A stretch of DNA of 64,000 nt from positions 1 to 64,000 of the forward strand of contig NZ_BORP01000002.1 in the NCBI RefSeq assembly GCF_018333235.1. Direction: 5' to 3'. Shown one piece after another: positions 28,815 to 38,546 of this stretch; position 1 is the stretch's first letter, and each line of letters starts with the position of its first letter. The stretch comes from Ornithinibacillus bavariensis (lineage in GTDB: Bacteria; Bacillota; Bacilli; Bacillales; Amphibacillaceae). Position numbers and translations under genes: made by a program. Under the pieces are notes generated by a model, which ran no database searches, was not told the origin of the DNA, and saw only the letters and a list, made by a program, of their open reading frames with translations.

Positions 28815-29594
28815 TTAATGTTGATCTGCAAAAATCCACCAAAATAAGGTACTAAAGATCCCTAACAAACTGGTAATAATAATGATGAATAAACTATTGA
28901 AACTTAGAACACCATCACCCTCTGTTAAACCACTAAATATTGCTGGGATAGCCCATGGAAAATAATCACCAAAGCCAGTAACAGCAACAATTTGGGAGAG
29001 AACAACTGTAAGAATAACAAAGCCTAACGGAGCTAAATATCCGCCACCGTAACTTGCGATGAATGCGACAGGAGTAGATAAAGATATTGTTATAAAGGTG
29101 ACGACTAGCAGTATAGAAAGACCATGTACGAAGATAGCTGAAGACCATTGTGGGAGGCCAATTATCCAGCCTATTATAATACCAAGGGTCACAACATAAG
29201 CACTTAGTAAGATATTTGTTATAAAAGATACAATAAATTTGGCAATCACAATAACGCCTCTTGAATAAGGAAGTGCTAAGAGATCCTTTGCCGTGCGGTC
29301 AGCATATTCTCTTCCAAATATCCAGCTTGTGACAAATCCAAAGACGAGAATCCCACCTACTGCAATAATTTGCGCGTGTAATCGTAAATACGATGCCCAA
29401 TCTGCTTCTCCAGCAAATTGTGTTTTTGCTCTTAGTAATCCTGAGCTATTAGCAAACTCTGGATTTATTAATACAATCATAAAAAAACCAGCCATTAACG
29501 GAGCAATTGTAAAAACTACTGCTGTTATCCGAATGACTTTTGATTTTCGAACCTTGAGCCATTCAGCTTGTAATGCAGGAAAAAAATAGCTCAT
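28815..29594 (-). CDS. ABC transporter permease (ABC-2 type)
   Basis: A 259-residue membrane protein with six predicted helices. It starts MSYFFPALQAEWLKVRKSKV, the usual opening of BcrB/ABC-2 type permeases, and has GREYADRTAKDLLALPYSRG after the second helix. Its ATG overlaps the stop of the ATPase gene (ATGA), so the two are translationally coupled. It is the last gene of the tetR-ATPase-permease operon. The cargo may be a peptide antibiotic or other amphipathic compound. That is inference. Confidence 0.85.
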   Translation of the reverse strand: MSYFFPALQAEWLKVRKSKVIRITAVVFTIAPLMAGFFMIVLINPEFANSSGLLRAKTQFAGEADWASYLRLHAQIIAVGGILVFGFVTSWIFGREYADRTAKDLLALPYSRGVIVIAKFIVSFITNILLSAYVVTLGIIIGWIIGLPQWSSAIFVHGLSILLVVTFITISLSTPVAFIASYGGGYLAPLGFVILTVVLSQIVAVTGFGDYFPWAIPAIFSGLTEGDGVLSFNSLFIIIITSLLGIFSTLFWWIFADQH

Positions 29595-30523
29595 TTCAAC
29601 ATTTCTCCTTTCTCTCTGATAATTCTTAGAAAATAGGATTCCAAGTCCTCCTCTTCCACTATTAATTTAGTTGGAGGAAAGCTTTGGTAAACTAGTAAAC
29701 GAGATATTTCTTCTGGATGTTCTATGGCTTTCTTGTTATAGGTCTCAATTAGTCCGTCCTTATTTATCCATGAAGGATATCCAGCAGATGACAGTTTAGA
29801 CGCAGCTGATTTGTTATCAAAAGAGTCAATTATTAGACGTTGGTTAAGCAGTTTGTTTAATTGGATTGACTCTATTTCTTGTAACAGCTGTCCCTCATGA
29901 ATGATTCCTATTTTTGTAGCAACTTTAGCAACTTCACTAAGGAGATGACTTGAAATTAAGATGGTTACGCCCTGATTAAATGCTAAGTCCTGAAGTAATT
30001 CTCTTATTTCTACAATCCCTGCAGGATCCAGTCCATTTACAGGCTCATCTAAAATTAATATTTCTGGCTTATGTAGAATGGACTTAGCAATCCCTAAACG
30101 TTGAGCATTCCCTAAGGAAAGATCTTTCGCTTTTTTCCGTGCGTATTGTGTTAAATTTAGAAGGTTCATCACATTCAAAACAGCATCGGGACTCGAAACC
30201 ATTCTAAGGCGGCGATAAACCTCAAGATTCTCCTCCACCGTTAGTTCAGGATAGGAATAAGGCGTTTCAACCATGTATCCTACTTTTTCCCAGATATTAT
30301 AATTTTTATGATTGACCTTTTTTCCATTTATATAGCTAGTTCCTTGAGTAGGTCGAATCATACCGAGTAACATTCTTATCGTTGTCGTTTTTCCCGCTCC
30401 ATTTAAACCAATAAAACCATAAATTTCTCCTTTATTTATACTTAATGAAACATTTTTAACTGCGTCAAAACCTTTATAAATTTTGGTTAGCTTATTTGTT
30501 TGAATAACTTGAAGCATGTTCAA
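29591..30523 (-). CDS. ABC transporter ATP-binding protein (BcrA-like)
   Basis: A 310-residue ATPase. Walker A is GLNGAGKTT (about residues 39-47), the signature is LSLGNAQRLGIAKS, Walker B is ILILDEPVNGLDPAG, and the H-loop is in LISSHLLSEV. A C-terminal extension of about 90 residues is typical of the bacitracin-exporter BcrA group. It overlaps the TetR gene upstream and the permease gene downstream by 4 bp each. Confidence 0.92.
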   Translation of the reverse strand: MNMLQVIQTNKLTKIYKGFDAVKNVSLSINKGEIYGFIGLNGAGKTTTIRMLLGMIRPTQGTSYINGKKVNHKNYNIWEKVGYMVETPYSYPELTVEENLEVYRRLRMVSSPDAVLNVMNLLNLTQYARKKAKDLSLGNAQRLGIAKSILHKPEILILDEPVNGLDPAGIVEIRELLQDLAFNQGVTILISSHLLSEVAKVATKIGIIHEGQLLQEIESIQLNKLLNQRLIIDSFDNKSAASKLSSAGYPSWINKDGLIETYNKKAIEHPEEISRLLVYQSFPPTKLIVEEEDLESYFLRIIREKGEMLK

Positions 30524-31125
30524 TCCTCCTCAATGAGCCCATCAACAATAAGATCAATAAGCAGCTCGAGAGTGTCATGATATACGGCTTCACCAATTTC
30601 CTTTTCATGAAGTGTGAGTACAAACAAGGATCGAAGTACACCAGCAATAATGGCAGGGTCTTCCTTCACTTGTATCCCTAAAGCCCTCCATTTTTCAATT
30701 AAAGCTAAAATGGCATCATTATCTTTGGCGAAATGTTTTTCTAGTAACTCTGGAGATAGTCTTTTAAGCATTTCCTCCATATTACTTCCAAAATACAATT
30801 CACGTATAAGTGGATTTGTTTCGATCGCATTAATAAATTTTCGAAGGATGCCTTTAATTATTTTCTTTGGCTGATCTTCGTTGCTAACCTTAAGATTAAC
30901 AAATTGTTCCCTTATCTTTTCTTCTTCCATTTCTAGGATTGCGAAATATAATTCTTCTTTTGAACTAAAAAACTTATAAAAAGTCCCTTGAGCAATACCA
31001 ACATTTTGAGTAATTTCATGAATGCTCGTTTTTTGAAACCCCATTTTGCTGAAAAGGATCCGTCCCTGCTCGATAAGAGAATTGGTAATGACTTGCTTTT
31101 CATGTTCATTAAATCCCCTAGACAT
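30520..31125 (-). CDS. TetR/AcrR family regulator
   Basis: A 201-residue regulator. The N-terminal helix-turn-helix spans about residues 14-60, with QNVGIAQGTFYKFFSSKEELYFAIL. The C-terminal half is a ligand domain of unknown specificity. AGGGGTG precedes the ATG. As first gene of the ABC transporter operon it probably represses its own operon. A perfect 10-bp inverted repeat just upstream is the likely operator. Confidence 0.9.
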   Translation of the reverse strand: MSRGFNEHEKQVITNSLIEQGRILFSKMGFQKTSIHEITQNVGIAQGTFYKFFSSKEELYFAILEMEEEKIREQFVNLKVSNEDQPKKIIKGILRKFINAIETNPLIRELYFGSNMEEMLKRLSPELLEKHFAKDNDAILALIEKWRALGIQVKEDPAIIAGVLRSLFVLTLHEKEIGEAVYHDTLELLIDLIVDGLIEED

Positions 31126-31140
31126 TCAAACACCCCTTTA

Positions 31141-31175
31141 TGTGAATATATGAATAAAAATATTTTATATTCACA
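31141..31175. promoter_or_regulatory. Likely TetR operator
   Basis: TGTGAATATA (31141-31150) and TATATTCACA (31166-31175) are a perfect inverted repeat about 16 bp upstream of the tetR start codon. Confidence 0.5.
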
Positions 31176-31551
31176 TAGATTATATACCATTCTTATAATT
31201 TTTCAAATAATAACAAATAATTAAATTTCGGGTAGCCACAGATTTGATTAATAGATTTCCCCACGAATTGGAACCTCCATTAGAAACGCAGACTATTTAG
31301 ATTATATAGATAGTGAGAATGCAAGATTGAGCACAAATTACGTAGAAGAATGAATAAATGCCTTGTTAAACTGGGCGTGATGGGTAACCAAAGTAATTTT
31401 TGTAGGTGACATTGTTCTTTTAGAAAAAATATTTCTGGGAAAATACATTAGAAAGATAAGAAGCTGCTGGTGAAATTTAGTGAAAACCACTATCCTAGCA
31501 AATAATGTTATGGTATAATTAGAACATATGTTCCTGTTAGGGGTGCTGATT
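31176..31551. other. Intergenic region without a recognised gene
   Basis: About 375 bp between the tetR operator and the next gene. I see only AT-rich sequence and no structured RNA or complete gene. Confidence 0.3.
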
Positions 31552-31995
31552 ATGCTAAACTGTAGGAATAATGCTTTAGACATCAAGCTTGCAGTGCAGT
31601 CGAATACGAATGAAGTACTGGCATTTTTTGATGAGAACATAGACATGGATAGTGGTACGATCTACAATCGAGAATTTGTTTGTCCTGATGGAGTGAAAGC
31701 GGCTATTAGGAGAAACCAGATGTTAATCGCCATAAAAGATGATAATTTAGTAGGCGCTCTTCGATTTTATAAGAAAAAGACAGACAATAGTGTATCACTT
31801 TATCAATTTGCGATATGTAAAACCCATAGAAATCGAGGATTATTAAAGGACATGCTTTCCTATATAAATGCAGGTCCTGTGCGTGCTACATGTCCTAAGC
31901 ATTCATCAATAAATCACTATTTTAGTAAAACAGGATGGACATTGCACGAAACAAAAGGAGAATTAAACTCATGGCAATTTCAAAATGGCAACTAA
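31552..31995 (+). CDS. GNAT-like N-acetyltransferase
   Basis: A 147-residue protein with GNAT features: MLIAIKDDNLVGALRFYKKK as the beta-hairpin, then FAICKTHRNRGLLKDMLSYI as a degenerate acetyl-CoA loop (about residues 94-113), and INHYFSKTGWTLHETKGE near the end. AGGGGTG before the ATG at 31552 favours this start over one at 31528. Its end overlaps the reading frame of the VOC protein gene, with which it is probably co-transcribed. Confidence 0.7.
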   Translation: MLNCRNNALDIKLAVQSNTNEVLAFFDENIDMDSGTIYNREFVCPDGVKAAIRRNQMLIAIKDDNLVGALRFYKKKTDNSVSLYQFAICKTHRNRGLLKDMLSYINAGPVRATCPKHSSINHYFSKTGWTLHETKGELNSWQFQNGN

Positions 31996-32008
31996 AGGGG
32001 GATATTTA

Positions 32009-32389
32009 ATGACTTCAAGCAGCAAAGGAAAAATTAAATTCATACAAGCAGTATCTCTTTTCACCCCAAATTTGGACTTCTCTGTTGATTTTTATAAAAA
32101 TACTTTCGGTGCAGCTGAATTGTTCCGTTCTCAACAAACAAATGGCTCAAATATGGTAGGGCTATCATTTGCTGATGGAAACACGGAGTTTGTTTTACAT
32201 GATAGTGAAGAATGGAAGGAACCAGATATTGAGGTTTTAGTAGAAGATGTGAGAGACTTCTATAATACGCATAAGGAAAATGAAAATATTCATTGGATTC
32301 AACCACCAATTGAAAAACCATATGGAGGACATCTTGCAGTTATGCGTACAATAGCAGATGATATTGTATTAATAATTGTTGGACCATAG
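32009..32389 (+). CDS. VOC family (glyoxalase/bleomycin resistance fold) protein
   Basis: A 126-residue protein with one VOC module: FIQAVSLFTPNLDFSVDFYKNTFGA at the N-terminus, FVLHDSEEW in the middle, and a C-terminal EKPYGGHLAVMRTIADDIVLI strand. AAAGGGGG precedes the ATG at 32009. The metal ligands of true glyoxalase are not all clear, so the activity is unknown. Confidence 0.75.
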   Translation: MTSSSKGKIKFIQAVSLFTPNLDFSVDFYKNTFGAAELFRSQQTNGSNMVGLSFADGNTEFVLHDSEEWKEPDIEVLVEDVRDFYNTHKENENIHWIQPPIEKPYGGHLAVMRTIADDIVLIIVGP

Positions 32390-32592
32390 AAGTGTTATGA
32401 AATACATATTTTATGTTTCTCGGGACTGATAGCTGAACACCTAAAAAGAAATGTTGTTATTTTACTATAAGGGGCGTTACCGAGTAGTTGTTTAGTTGTT
32501 ATGCTCCAACTAAAATGAAAATTCCACAGTTTATTTTTTGAATAAATAGCAGGTTAGTGGATTAAGGTTTGTTATAAAATTATTTAATGAAA

Positions 32593-33180
32593 GGCTGTGT
32601 TAAAGGTAAATGTTGATAATTGATACCTTCATGATTCCGTTATAACTTTAAAATAAGAGCATATATTCGGGTAGGTTATAAGGATGGACAAGGCGTTTAG
32701 CAATTTATTGAAACACATTGGTAAATTAGATCTTACAAAAAGAACAAGTCTATCAATGGGTAAAACGCTATATCGATCCTGCCTCCTCCGTTGGCGGACG
32801 TTTAATCAATGAAATGAGGGAAACTCGCTATAAAGACGGGTTCGAGTGCCCCCACTGTAATTCTCAGCACGTTGTTCGATTTGGAAAGTACAATGGTCGT
32901 CAACGCTATCGTTGTAAATCTTGCAGTAAAACTTTTACAGACACAACCAATACCGTTTTGTTCCGCACTCGTAAAGGGAACGAATGGATTACATTTGTTG
33001 ATTGTATGTTCAAAGGCTATTCCCTACGAAAATCAGCTGAAATCGTAGGAGTTACTTGGGTTACGCTTTTTTATTGGAGAAACAAGCTCTTGAATGCGCT
33101 TAAACAAATCGATTTTGAACAATTTGAGGGTATTGTTGAGGTTGATGATACCTATTTCCTATACTCTCAAAAAGGTCCTC
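32593..33180 (+). pseudogene. Broken IS1595-family transposase
   Basis: A start at 32684 (MDKAFSNLLKHIGKLDLTK) runs into a frameshift in an A5 run near 32740. The next frame continues EQVYQWVKRYIDPASSVGGR, then ECPHCNSQHVVRFGKYNGRQ, the zinc-ribbon of IS1595-family transposases, and the start of the DDE domain at VEVDDTYFLYSQKG. Similarity stops near 33176, so the C-terminal half is lost. GGCTGTGTTAAAGG at about 32595 resembles an IS1595 end. It is a dead remnant. Confidence 0.8.
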
Positions 33181-33388
33181 TGTTGTATAATATTAATTTT
33201 TTCGAACATAATTTTACTAATTTACATTTATTCTAGACAATCGCAAACTGTCATACGTGTCGGTCATTTCAAAGACAAATGATGATAATAGAAAATCTTT
33301 AATATTATGCTTTGTGTTTTCGTTATTGCGGCTATCAACAAACAAAAACCAGGCTAGAAGAATTAAAGGTGTTTCGGGAGGTGCTTTT

Positions 33389-33745
33389 ATGATTAATAGA
33401 AACGAAATTTTTGCCTATGTAAAGGAAAAGTTCGATTCAGAGCCAGACTATCCTTGGCTTAAGTTTCCAAATTATGCGGTATTAAGACATAATGGGAATG
33501 GCAAGTGGTATGGACTAATAATGAATGTACCAAGAATCAAATTAGGTTTATCAGGGGAAGGTAGTATCGATATAATTAACCTGAAGTGCGACCCAGGATT
33601 TAATAGCTTACTAAGGAATGAACAAGGGATTTTGCCCGCATACCATATGAATAAGGAGCATTGGATTACAATTGTTTTGGATAGTCTTTTTCCTAAAGAA
33701 GAAATCTACAATTTAATTAATTGGAGTTACGATTTAACAAAATAA
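33389..33745 (+). CDS. MmcQ/YjbR family DNA-binding protein
   Basis: A 118-residue protein of the YjbR fold: YVKEKFDSEPDYPWLKFPNYAVLRH, KWYGLIMNVPR and PAYHMNKEHWITIVLDS are typical. GGGAGGTG precedes the ATG at 33389. The longer open frame from 33257 crosses the IS1595 remnant boundary and is unlikely to be used. Family members bind DNA in vitro, but the biological role is unclear. Confidence 0.85.
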   Translation: MINRNEIFAYVKEKFDSEPDYPWLKFPNYAVLRHNGNGKWYGLIMNVPRIKLGLSGEGSIDIINLKCDPGFNSLLRNEQGILPAYHMNKEHWITIVLDSLFPKEEIYNLINWSYDLTK

Positions 33746-33754
33746 AATTTGCTT

Positions 33755-33788
33755 AAGAGGTGCATCGTTTAGATACACCTCTTATTTT
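33755..33788 (+). terminator. Terminator after the MmcQ/YjbR gene
   Basis: AAGAGGTG (33755-33762) pairs with CACCTCTT (from about 33777), followed by ATTTTG. Confidence 0.65.
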
Positions 33789-33827
33789 GATAAAAATATC
33801 AATAATAAACATTAACAGAGCCTAATG

Positions 33828-33863
33828 AAAAAAATCCTTCCCTTTATGTAAGAAGGATTTTTT
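33828..33863. terminator. Terminator of the SMR gene
   Basis: AAAAAATCCTTC pairs with GAAGGATTTTTT (33852-33863). It lies just beyond the stop of the SMR gene and works best on the minus strand, though it is symmetrical. Confidence 0.75.
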
Positions 33864-33864
33864 G

Positions 33865-34242
33865 TTATTCAATACTTTCATTAATTGTAATAGCCTTGTT
33901 TGCTTCCTGACTTGGTTCTCCATGCCCTGGTCCAAATAAGTTTAATATGACCACTCCGACTATAATTAATGTTATTCCGGCAATACTAGCCGCATTAATT
34001 TTCTCTTTCCAAATTAAAACGGAAATAATGGTCGTAGCAATAATCCCAATTCCAGACCATATCGCATATGCAGTATTTAATGGAATTGTTTTCAAGGATA
34101 ATGATAAAAAGAAGAAACATCCAACAAATGCTATAATTACACCAATGGTAGGAAAAGGCTTTGAAAACCCTTCAGATGCTTTTAATAAAGAAGAACCAAT
34201 AAGTTCCCCAACGATTGCAAGTGCTAAAAATAAATAAGGCAT
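33865..34242 (-). CDS. Small multidrug resistance (SMR) family efflux protein
   Basis: A 125-residue protein with four membrane helices. AIVGELIGSSLLKASEGF places the essential glutamate at residue 13, and TAYAIWSGIGIIATTIISVL is the conserved third-helix region. A polar C-terminal tail of about 20 residues is longer than usual. GGAGG precedes the ATG. SMR proteins often work in pairs, but no second one is adjacent. I saw no guanidine riboswitch upstream. Confidence 0.9.
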   Translation of the reverse strand: MPYLFLALAIVGELIGSSLLKASEGFSKPFPTIGVIIAFVGCFFFLSLSLKTIPLNTAYAIWSGIGIIATTIISVLIWKEKINAASIAGITLIIVGVVILNLFGPGHGEPSQEANKAITINESIE

Positions 34243-34674
34243 TATTATACTTCCTCCAGAATCATGATGATTCGTTCATTTTAAAGGTTTCACCTAAATA
34301 ACGTCACTAACTAACTTTATAATATCCTTTAGGAAAATTGCAATCACCAACCATTAGTATGTACAGAATTCTACTTAAGGTGAGTGAAGTTGCTAAGAAA
34401 ATAGTAGTTATCCGACGGTTGTGCTTTCTTCATTGGGTGGGGTATTATGTTGTTCACATGGTACTACTGATGGATCTATAGTTCTATAAAAGGAAGAAGC
34501 TTTATGAAATCTTGGGATTATAAGTAAACAATCATTGTCGATCAAAATGAAGAATTTATTATGGTGTAAATGGTGTAGTATACTTCAATAAGATTCATGG
34601 TAAAATCGAGAAGTATAGAAGTTTTAAAGAGCCAATAAATAGCCAAATAGATTAGGTAAGGAAGTGCAAATATT
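34243..34674. other. Intergenic region without recognised features
   Basis: About 430 bp between divergent genes. I find no gene, structured RNA or repeat that I can support. Confidence 0.3.
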
Positions 34675-35382
34675 ATGGATTTCGAAACAGTGATGCAGGA
34701 GCTCGAAGCTCTCGGCAAGGAACGAACAAAAAAGATTTACATGTCTAATGGCGCCCACGAGCCGCTCTTTGGCGTGGCTACAGGTGCTATGAAGCCGATG
34801 GCAAAGAAAATTAAAATAAATCAACCATTAGCTGAAGAGCTTTATGCAACTGGTAATTACGACGCCATGTATTTTGCAGGCATTATAGCAGACCCCAAAG
34901 CCATGACAGCATCAGATTTTGATTGTTGGATGGATGATGCTTATTTTTATATGCTTTCTGATTATGTAGTGGCAGTAACCTTATCAGAGTCAGATATTGC
35001 ACAAGAGGTCGCTGATCAATGGATTGCAAGCGGTGATGAACTTAGAATGTCAGCAGGCTGGAGCTGCTATTGCTGGCTGTTAGGAAATCGAAAAGACAAT
35101 GCGTTTTCAGAAAGTAAGATTTCCAGTATGCTTGATATGGTGAAAAATACGATACATGATTCACCAGAACGGACCAAATCCTCGATGAACAATTTTATAT
35201 ATACTGTAGGAATTTCCTATTTACCGGGTCATGAAAAGGCAGTAGAGACGGCAAAGGAAGTCGGTATAGTAGAAGTAAAACGGGAAAATAAAAAGAGCAG
35301 TTTCCTAAACGCCCTCGAGAATATCCAAAAAGAAATAGATAGAGGCAGGCTTGGTTTCAAACGGAAATATGTAAGATGTTAA
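34675..35382 (+). CDS. DNA alkylation repair protein (AlkD-like HEAT-repeat family)
   Basis: A 235-residue all-helical protein. LGKERTKKIYMSNGAHEPLFGVATGAMKPMAKK opens the AlkD-like fold, then LYATGNYDAMYFAGIIADP, WMDDAYFYMLSDYV and SAGWSCYCWLL follow at the spacing of HEAT-like repeats. The family removes or senses alkylated purines. This subgroup lacks proof of activity. AAGGAAGTG precedes the ATG. A 51-bp tandem array begins about 100 bp downstream. Confidence 0.8.
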   Translation: MDFETVMQELEALGKERTKKIYMSNGAHEPLFGVATGAMKPMAKKIKINQPLAEELYATGNYDAMYFAGIIADPKAMTASDFDCWMDDAYFYMLSDYVVAVTLSESDIAQEVADQWIASGDELRMSAGWSCYCWLLGNRKDNAFSESKISSMLDMVKNTIHDSPERTKSSMNNFIYTVGISYLPGHEKAVETAKEVGIVEVKRENKKSSFLNALENIQKEIDRGRLGFKRKYVRC

Positions 35383-35480
35383 AACGGATTATCGATAAGA
35401 ATTAAGTCCACTTGGTTGAAGTAAAGGGAGAAGTGCTGCTTCTCCCTATGAACTTTCACTGAATAGTTTAAAGGGAGCTT

Positions 35481-36348
35481 CTAATAGACACTAAACTCGG
35501 ATTTTGCAGAACTCAGTCTATTAGAACCCATCTAATAGACACTAAATCTGGATATAGCTGAGTTTAGTCTAATAGACCGCTTCTAATAGACACTAAACCC
35601 GGATATCGCTGATTTTAGTCTAATAGAGCACTTCTAATAGACACTAAACCCGGATATCGCTGATTTTAGTCTAATAGAGCACTTCTAATAGACACTAAAC
35701 CTGTATATAGCTGAGTTTAGTCTAATAGAGCACTTCTAATAGACACTCTACCCGGATTTTGCAGAACTCAGTCTATTAGAACTCACCTAATAGACACTAA
35801 ACCTGTATATAGCTGAGTTTAGTCTAATAGACCACTTCTAATAGACACTCTACCCGGATTTTGCAGAACTTAGTCTATTAGAACTCATCTAATAGACACT
35901 AAATCTGGATATAGCTGATTTTAGTCTAATAGAGCACTTCTAATAGACACTAAACCCGGATTTTGCAGAACTCAGTCTATTAGAACTCACCTAATAGACA
36001 CTAAATCTGGATATAGCTGATTTTAGTCTAATAGAGCACTTCTAATAGACACTAAACCTGGATATCGCTGATTTTAGTCTAATAGACCGCTTCTAAAAGA
36101 CACTCTACCCGGATTTTGCAGAACTCAGTCTGTTAGAACTCACCTAATAGACACTAAACCTGGATATAGCTGAGTTTAGTCTAATAGAGCACTTCTAAAA
36201 GACAGTTCCCCTAAATATTGAAGAACTCAGTCTATTAAGACGCATCTAATAAACACATAACCTAGATTTAGTTGGATTCTAGTCTAATAGACACTTCTAA
36301 TAGACACCCAACCCAGATTCTGCTGAAACCAATACTAATAGACCACTT
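35481..36348. repeat. Tandem array of 51-bp units (about 17 copies)
   Basis: Copies of CTAATAGACA-like units begin at 35481, 35532, 35583, 35634, 35685, 35736, 35787, 35838, 35889, 35940, 35991, 36042, 36093, 36144, 36195, 36246 and 36297, exactly 51 bp apart. A final fragment starts at 36349. Two unit types alternate irregularly. One has GGATATAGCTGA in the centre and ends AGTCTAATAGA. The other has GGATTTTGCAGAACTC and ends GTCTATTAG, making a perfect 9-bp inverted repeat with CTAATAGAC. Units decay toward the right end. No coding frame stays open. Confidence 0.95.
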
Positions 36349-36591
36349 CTAATAAAAATCCTCCTCACCTATCATAATACCAGCCAATATTAATCGTTTA
36401 ATCAAACCTTGCTATCTACAACAGTGCTATTCAGTCGAGAAAAATAATTATTTCAATAATTCTGATGAATCCAATGGAGGTTAATGTTAAGATTGGTGTA
36501 GGTATTAAATAAGAAGTGTAATTTATCATAAACCATAAATGATTATTAACATAAAAAAGGGACAGTGGGTTGATTAAAAGGGGGGACTGCC

Positions 36592-37308
36592 TTGTTTTGG
36601 TATCTATTGTTACTGACTGTAGCTATTTGTTTGCCGGGCATTTATTTTATGTTTCAAACAGAGAAGAAAATGCCAAATAATGATGAAATTTCCGATAAGG
36701 AGCGTTTGGTTGCTCATTTTGCAATTGTTGTTTTATTTGGCGCGATTGGGGCATTTGCAGTACCGAAAGTAGATATTATTCCTTTAGAATTTAATGTATA
36801 TAGTATTTTAAAATATGGCCTAATCTTTGGAGTCATATGTTCGGTTGGAAATTTAGTGTTGTATTATTTTTACTTGCTAAAAAGTATTACAACGAAGGAC
36901 TATCTAGAAATTGAAAAACATTATCATAATATTGGTATTTTAAGCCGTATTCTATATGCTGGGTTTGTCGAAGAAATTATGTTTCGCTGGGGAATCATGA
37001 GTTTCATTTTATGGCTTTTACAATTTGCTTTTAAACCATTGACGATTACAGCAGTGGTTATCGCGATTGGAATTTCAAGTATACTTTTTTCTCTTGTACA
37101 TTTACCTTCCATCAAAATGGTCTCCACTGAACCTAAGCCAGCTATGTATGTTTATACTATTTTGGGAAATATATGGGTTGGGGTTTTTGCTGGGTGGGCA
37201 TTTTTGGAAGCCGGTATATTTGCTGCAATTATCGTGCATATTTTATTCCACCTACTATGGTATCCGATTCAAAAGATGGAACAAAAAAAGCACCAATCTG
37301 TTGCATAG
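36592..37308 (+). CDS. CPBP family intramembrane protease (CAAX/bacteriocin-processing type)
   Basis: A 238-residue membrane protein with about seven helices. The CPBP active-site motifs are Glu127-Glu128 with Arg132 (GFVEEIMFRWG), His170 (FSLVHLPS) and His216/His220 (HILFHLLWY). It starts with TTG behind AAAAGGGGGG. Family roles include peptide self-immunity and protein processing. No bacteriocin gene is adjacent. Confidence 0.85.
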   Translation: MFWYLLLLTVAICLPGIYFMFQTEKKMPNNDEISDKERLVAHFAIVVLFGAIGAFAVPKVDIIPLEFNVYSILKYGLIFGVICSVGNLVLYYFYLLKSITTKDYLEIEKHYHNIGILSRILYAGFVEEIMFRWGIMSFILWLLQFAFKPLTITAVVIAIGISSILFSLVHLPSIKMVSTEPKPAMYVYTILGNIWVGVFAGWAFLEAGIFAAIIVHILFHLLWYPIQKMEQKKHQSVA

Positions 37309-37428
37309 CTTCTTTTAGCAGTCCTCGTGTCGTTTGTTTTGCGTCCCGATCCATTCTTTGTTGATTAAAATTAATTTCGTCGGAGATACAGAAAAAAGAT
37401 ATCAAAGAAGAATCATATAATTAAAATA

Positions 37429-37470
37429 AAAAAGCTTGAACAAAATTTAGCTTAGGTCCAAGCTTTTTTT
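37429..37470 (+). terminator. Terminator after the CPBP gene
   Basis: AAAAAGCTTG pairs with CAAGCTTTTTTT. The long T-run follows on the plus strand. Confidence 0.7.
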
Positions 37471-37563
37471 ACGTTATTTAAATTGTTACATTTTTTAATG
37501 AAATTATCGGTTGTTAATTATCATTATACGCACAACTAAATGTCAGCAGGTGCCTACATAAAA

Positions 37564-38280
37564 TTAACTTAAATCAACATTATGATAAACTTGTTGAACG
37601 TCTTCTAAGTCCTCTAATACATCCACTAATTTTTCGAATTGTTCTCTTGCAGCATCATCAAGGGTAACCTCGTTTTGAGGAAGCATGGTTAATTCAGCTA
37701 CAGTGAACTCCGTGATGCCGATAGTTTGGAGTGCCTCTTGAACAGCATGGTATTGATCAGGCTCTGCATAGACAATAACCGTGTCTTCTTCCTCTGTTAC
37801 GTCACGAACATCAATATCTGCTTCCATTAAAAGCTCTAGCACTTCATCAGCAGTTTTACCTTCTACACCAAATACTGCAGTAGCATCAAACATATAAGCA
37901 ACGGAACCACTGACACCCATATTTCCTCCATTTTTACCGAAAGCAGCACGAACCTCGGAAGCAGTTCGATTAACATTGTTTGTTAATGTATCCACGATAA
38001 GCATTGAACCGTTTGGACCGAATCCTTCGTAACGAAGCTCATCATAACTTTCTTCTGCTCCACCCTTAGCCTTTTCAATAGCTTTTTCGATGATATGCTT
38101 AGGAACACTATAGGTTTTCGCACGTTCTAATACAACCTTCAAGGCTTGGTTAGCCTCAGGATCAGGCTCCCCTTGCTTAGCTGCCACATAAATTTCACGA
38201 CCGAACTTAGCATAAATGCGGCTTGTATTTTTGTCCTTCTCTGCCTTCTTATCCTTGATGTTATTCCACTTACGTCCCAT
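37564..38280 (-). CDS. yeeI: YebC/PmpR family protein (YeeI-type)
   Basis: A 238-residue protein of the YebC/TACO1 family. [40 protein letters not shown] and [19 protein letters not shown] match Bacillus YeeI closely as I recall it. Family members were annotated as transcription regulators, and recent work links them to translation of difficult peptide sequences. The ATG at 38280 (MGRKW) is the conserved family start. An in-frame ATG at 38289 lies closer to the weak SD. Monocistronic. Confidence 0.92.
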   Translation of the reverse strand: MGRKWNNIKDKKAEKDKNTSRIYAKFGREIYVAAKQGEPDPEANQALKVVLERAKTYSVPKHIIEKAIEKAKGGAEESYDELRYEGFGPNGSMLIVDTLTNNVNRTASEVRAAFGKNGGNMGVSGSVAYMFDATAVFGVEGKTADEVLELLMEADIDVRDVTEEEDTVIVYAEPDQYHAVQEALQTIGITEFTVAELTMLPQNEVTLDDAAREQFEKLVDVLEDLEDVQQVYHNVDLS

Positions 38281-38546
38281 TACGAACATCTCACTTTCTA
38301 TCTGAATCTGTTATAAATTTTAATACAGAGATAATACATAATACAATAAAAAACCTTTACTATTATACAATATCTTGACAAGAATTTCTTGGGGAATTTT
38401 TGGATAGCTTGTTTGTGGGGTGTGTGGTTGGTGCTGTGAATTACATCTTATGAAGCTGCCATCACTCCCTACAAAGTTCTCGGCATCACGACACTACCTC
38501 ACGCATAAGCTATATAAACCGCGTCCAAGATGGAGGGAAAACAAAC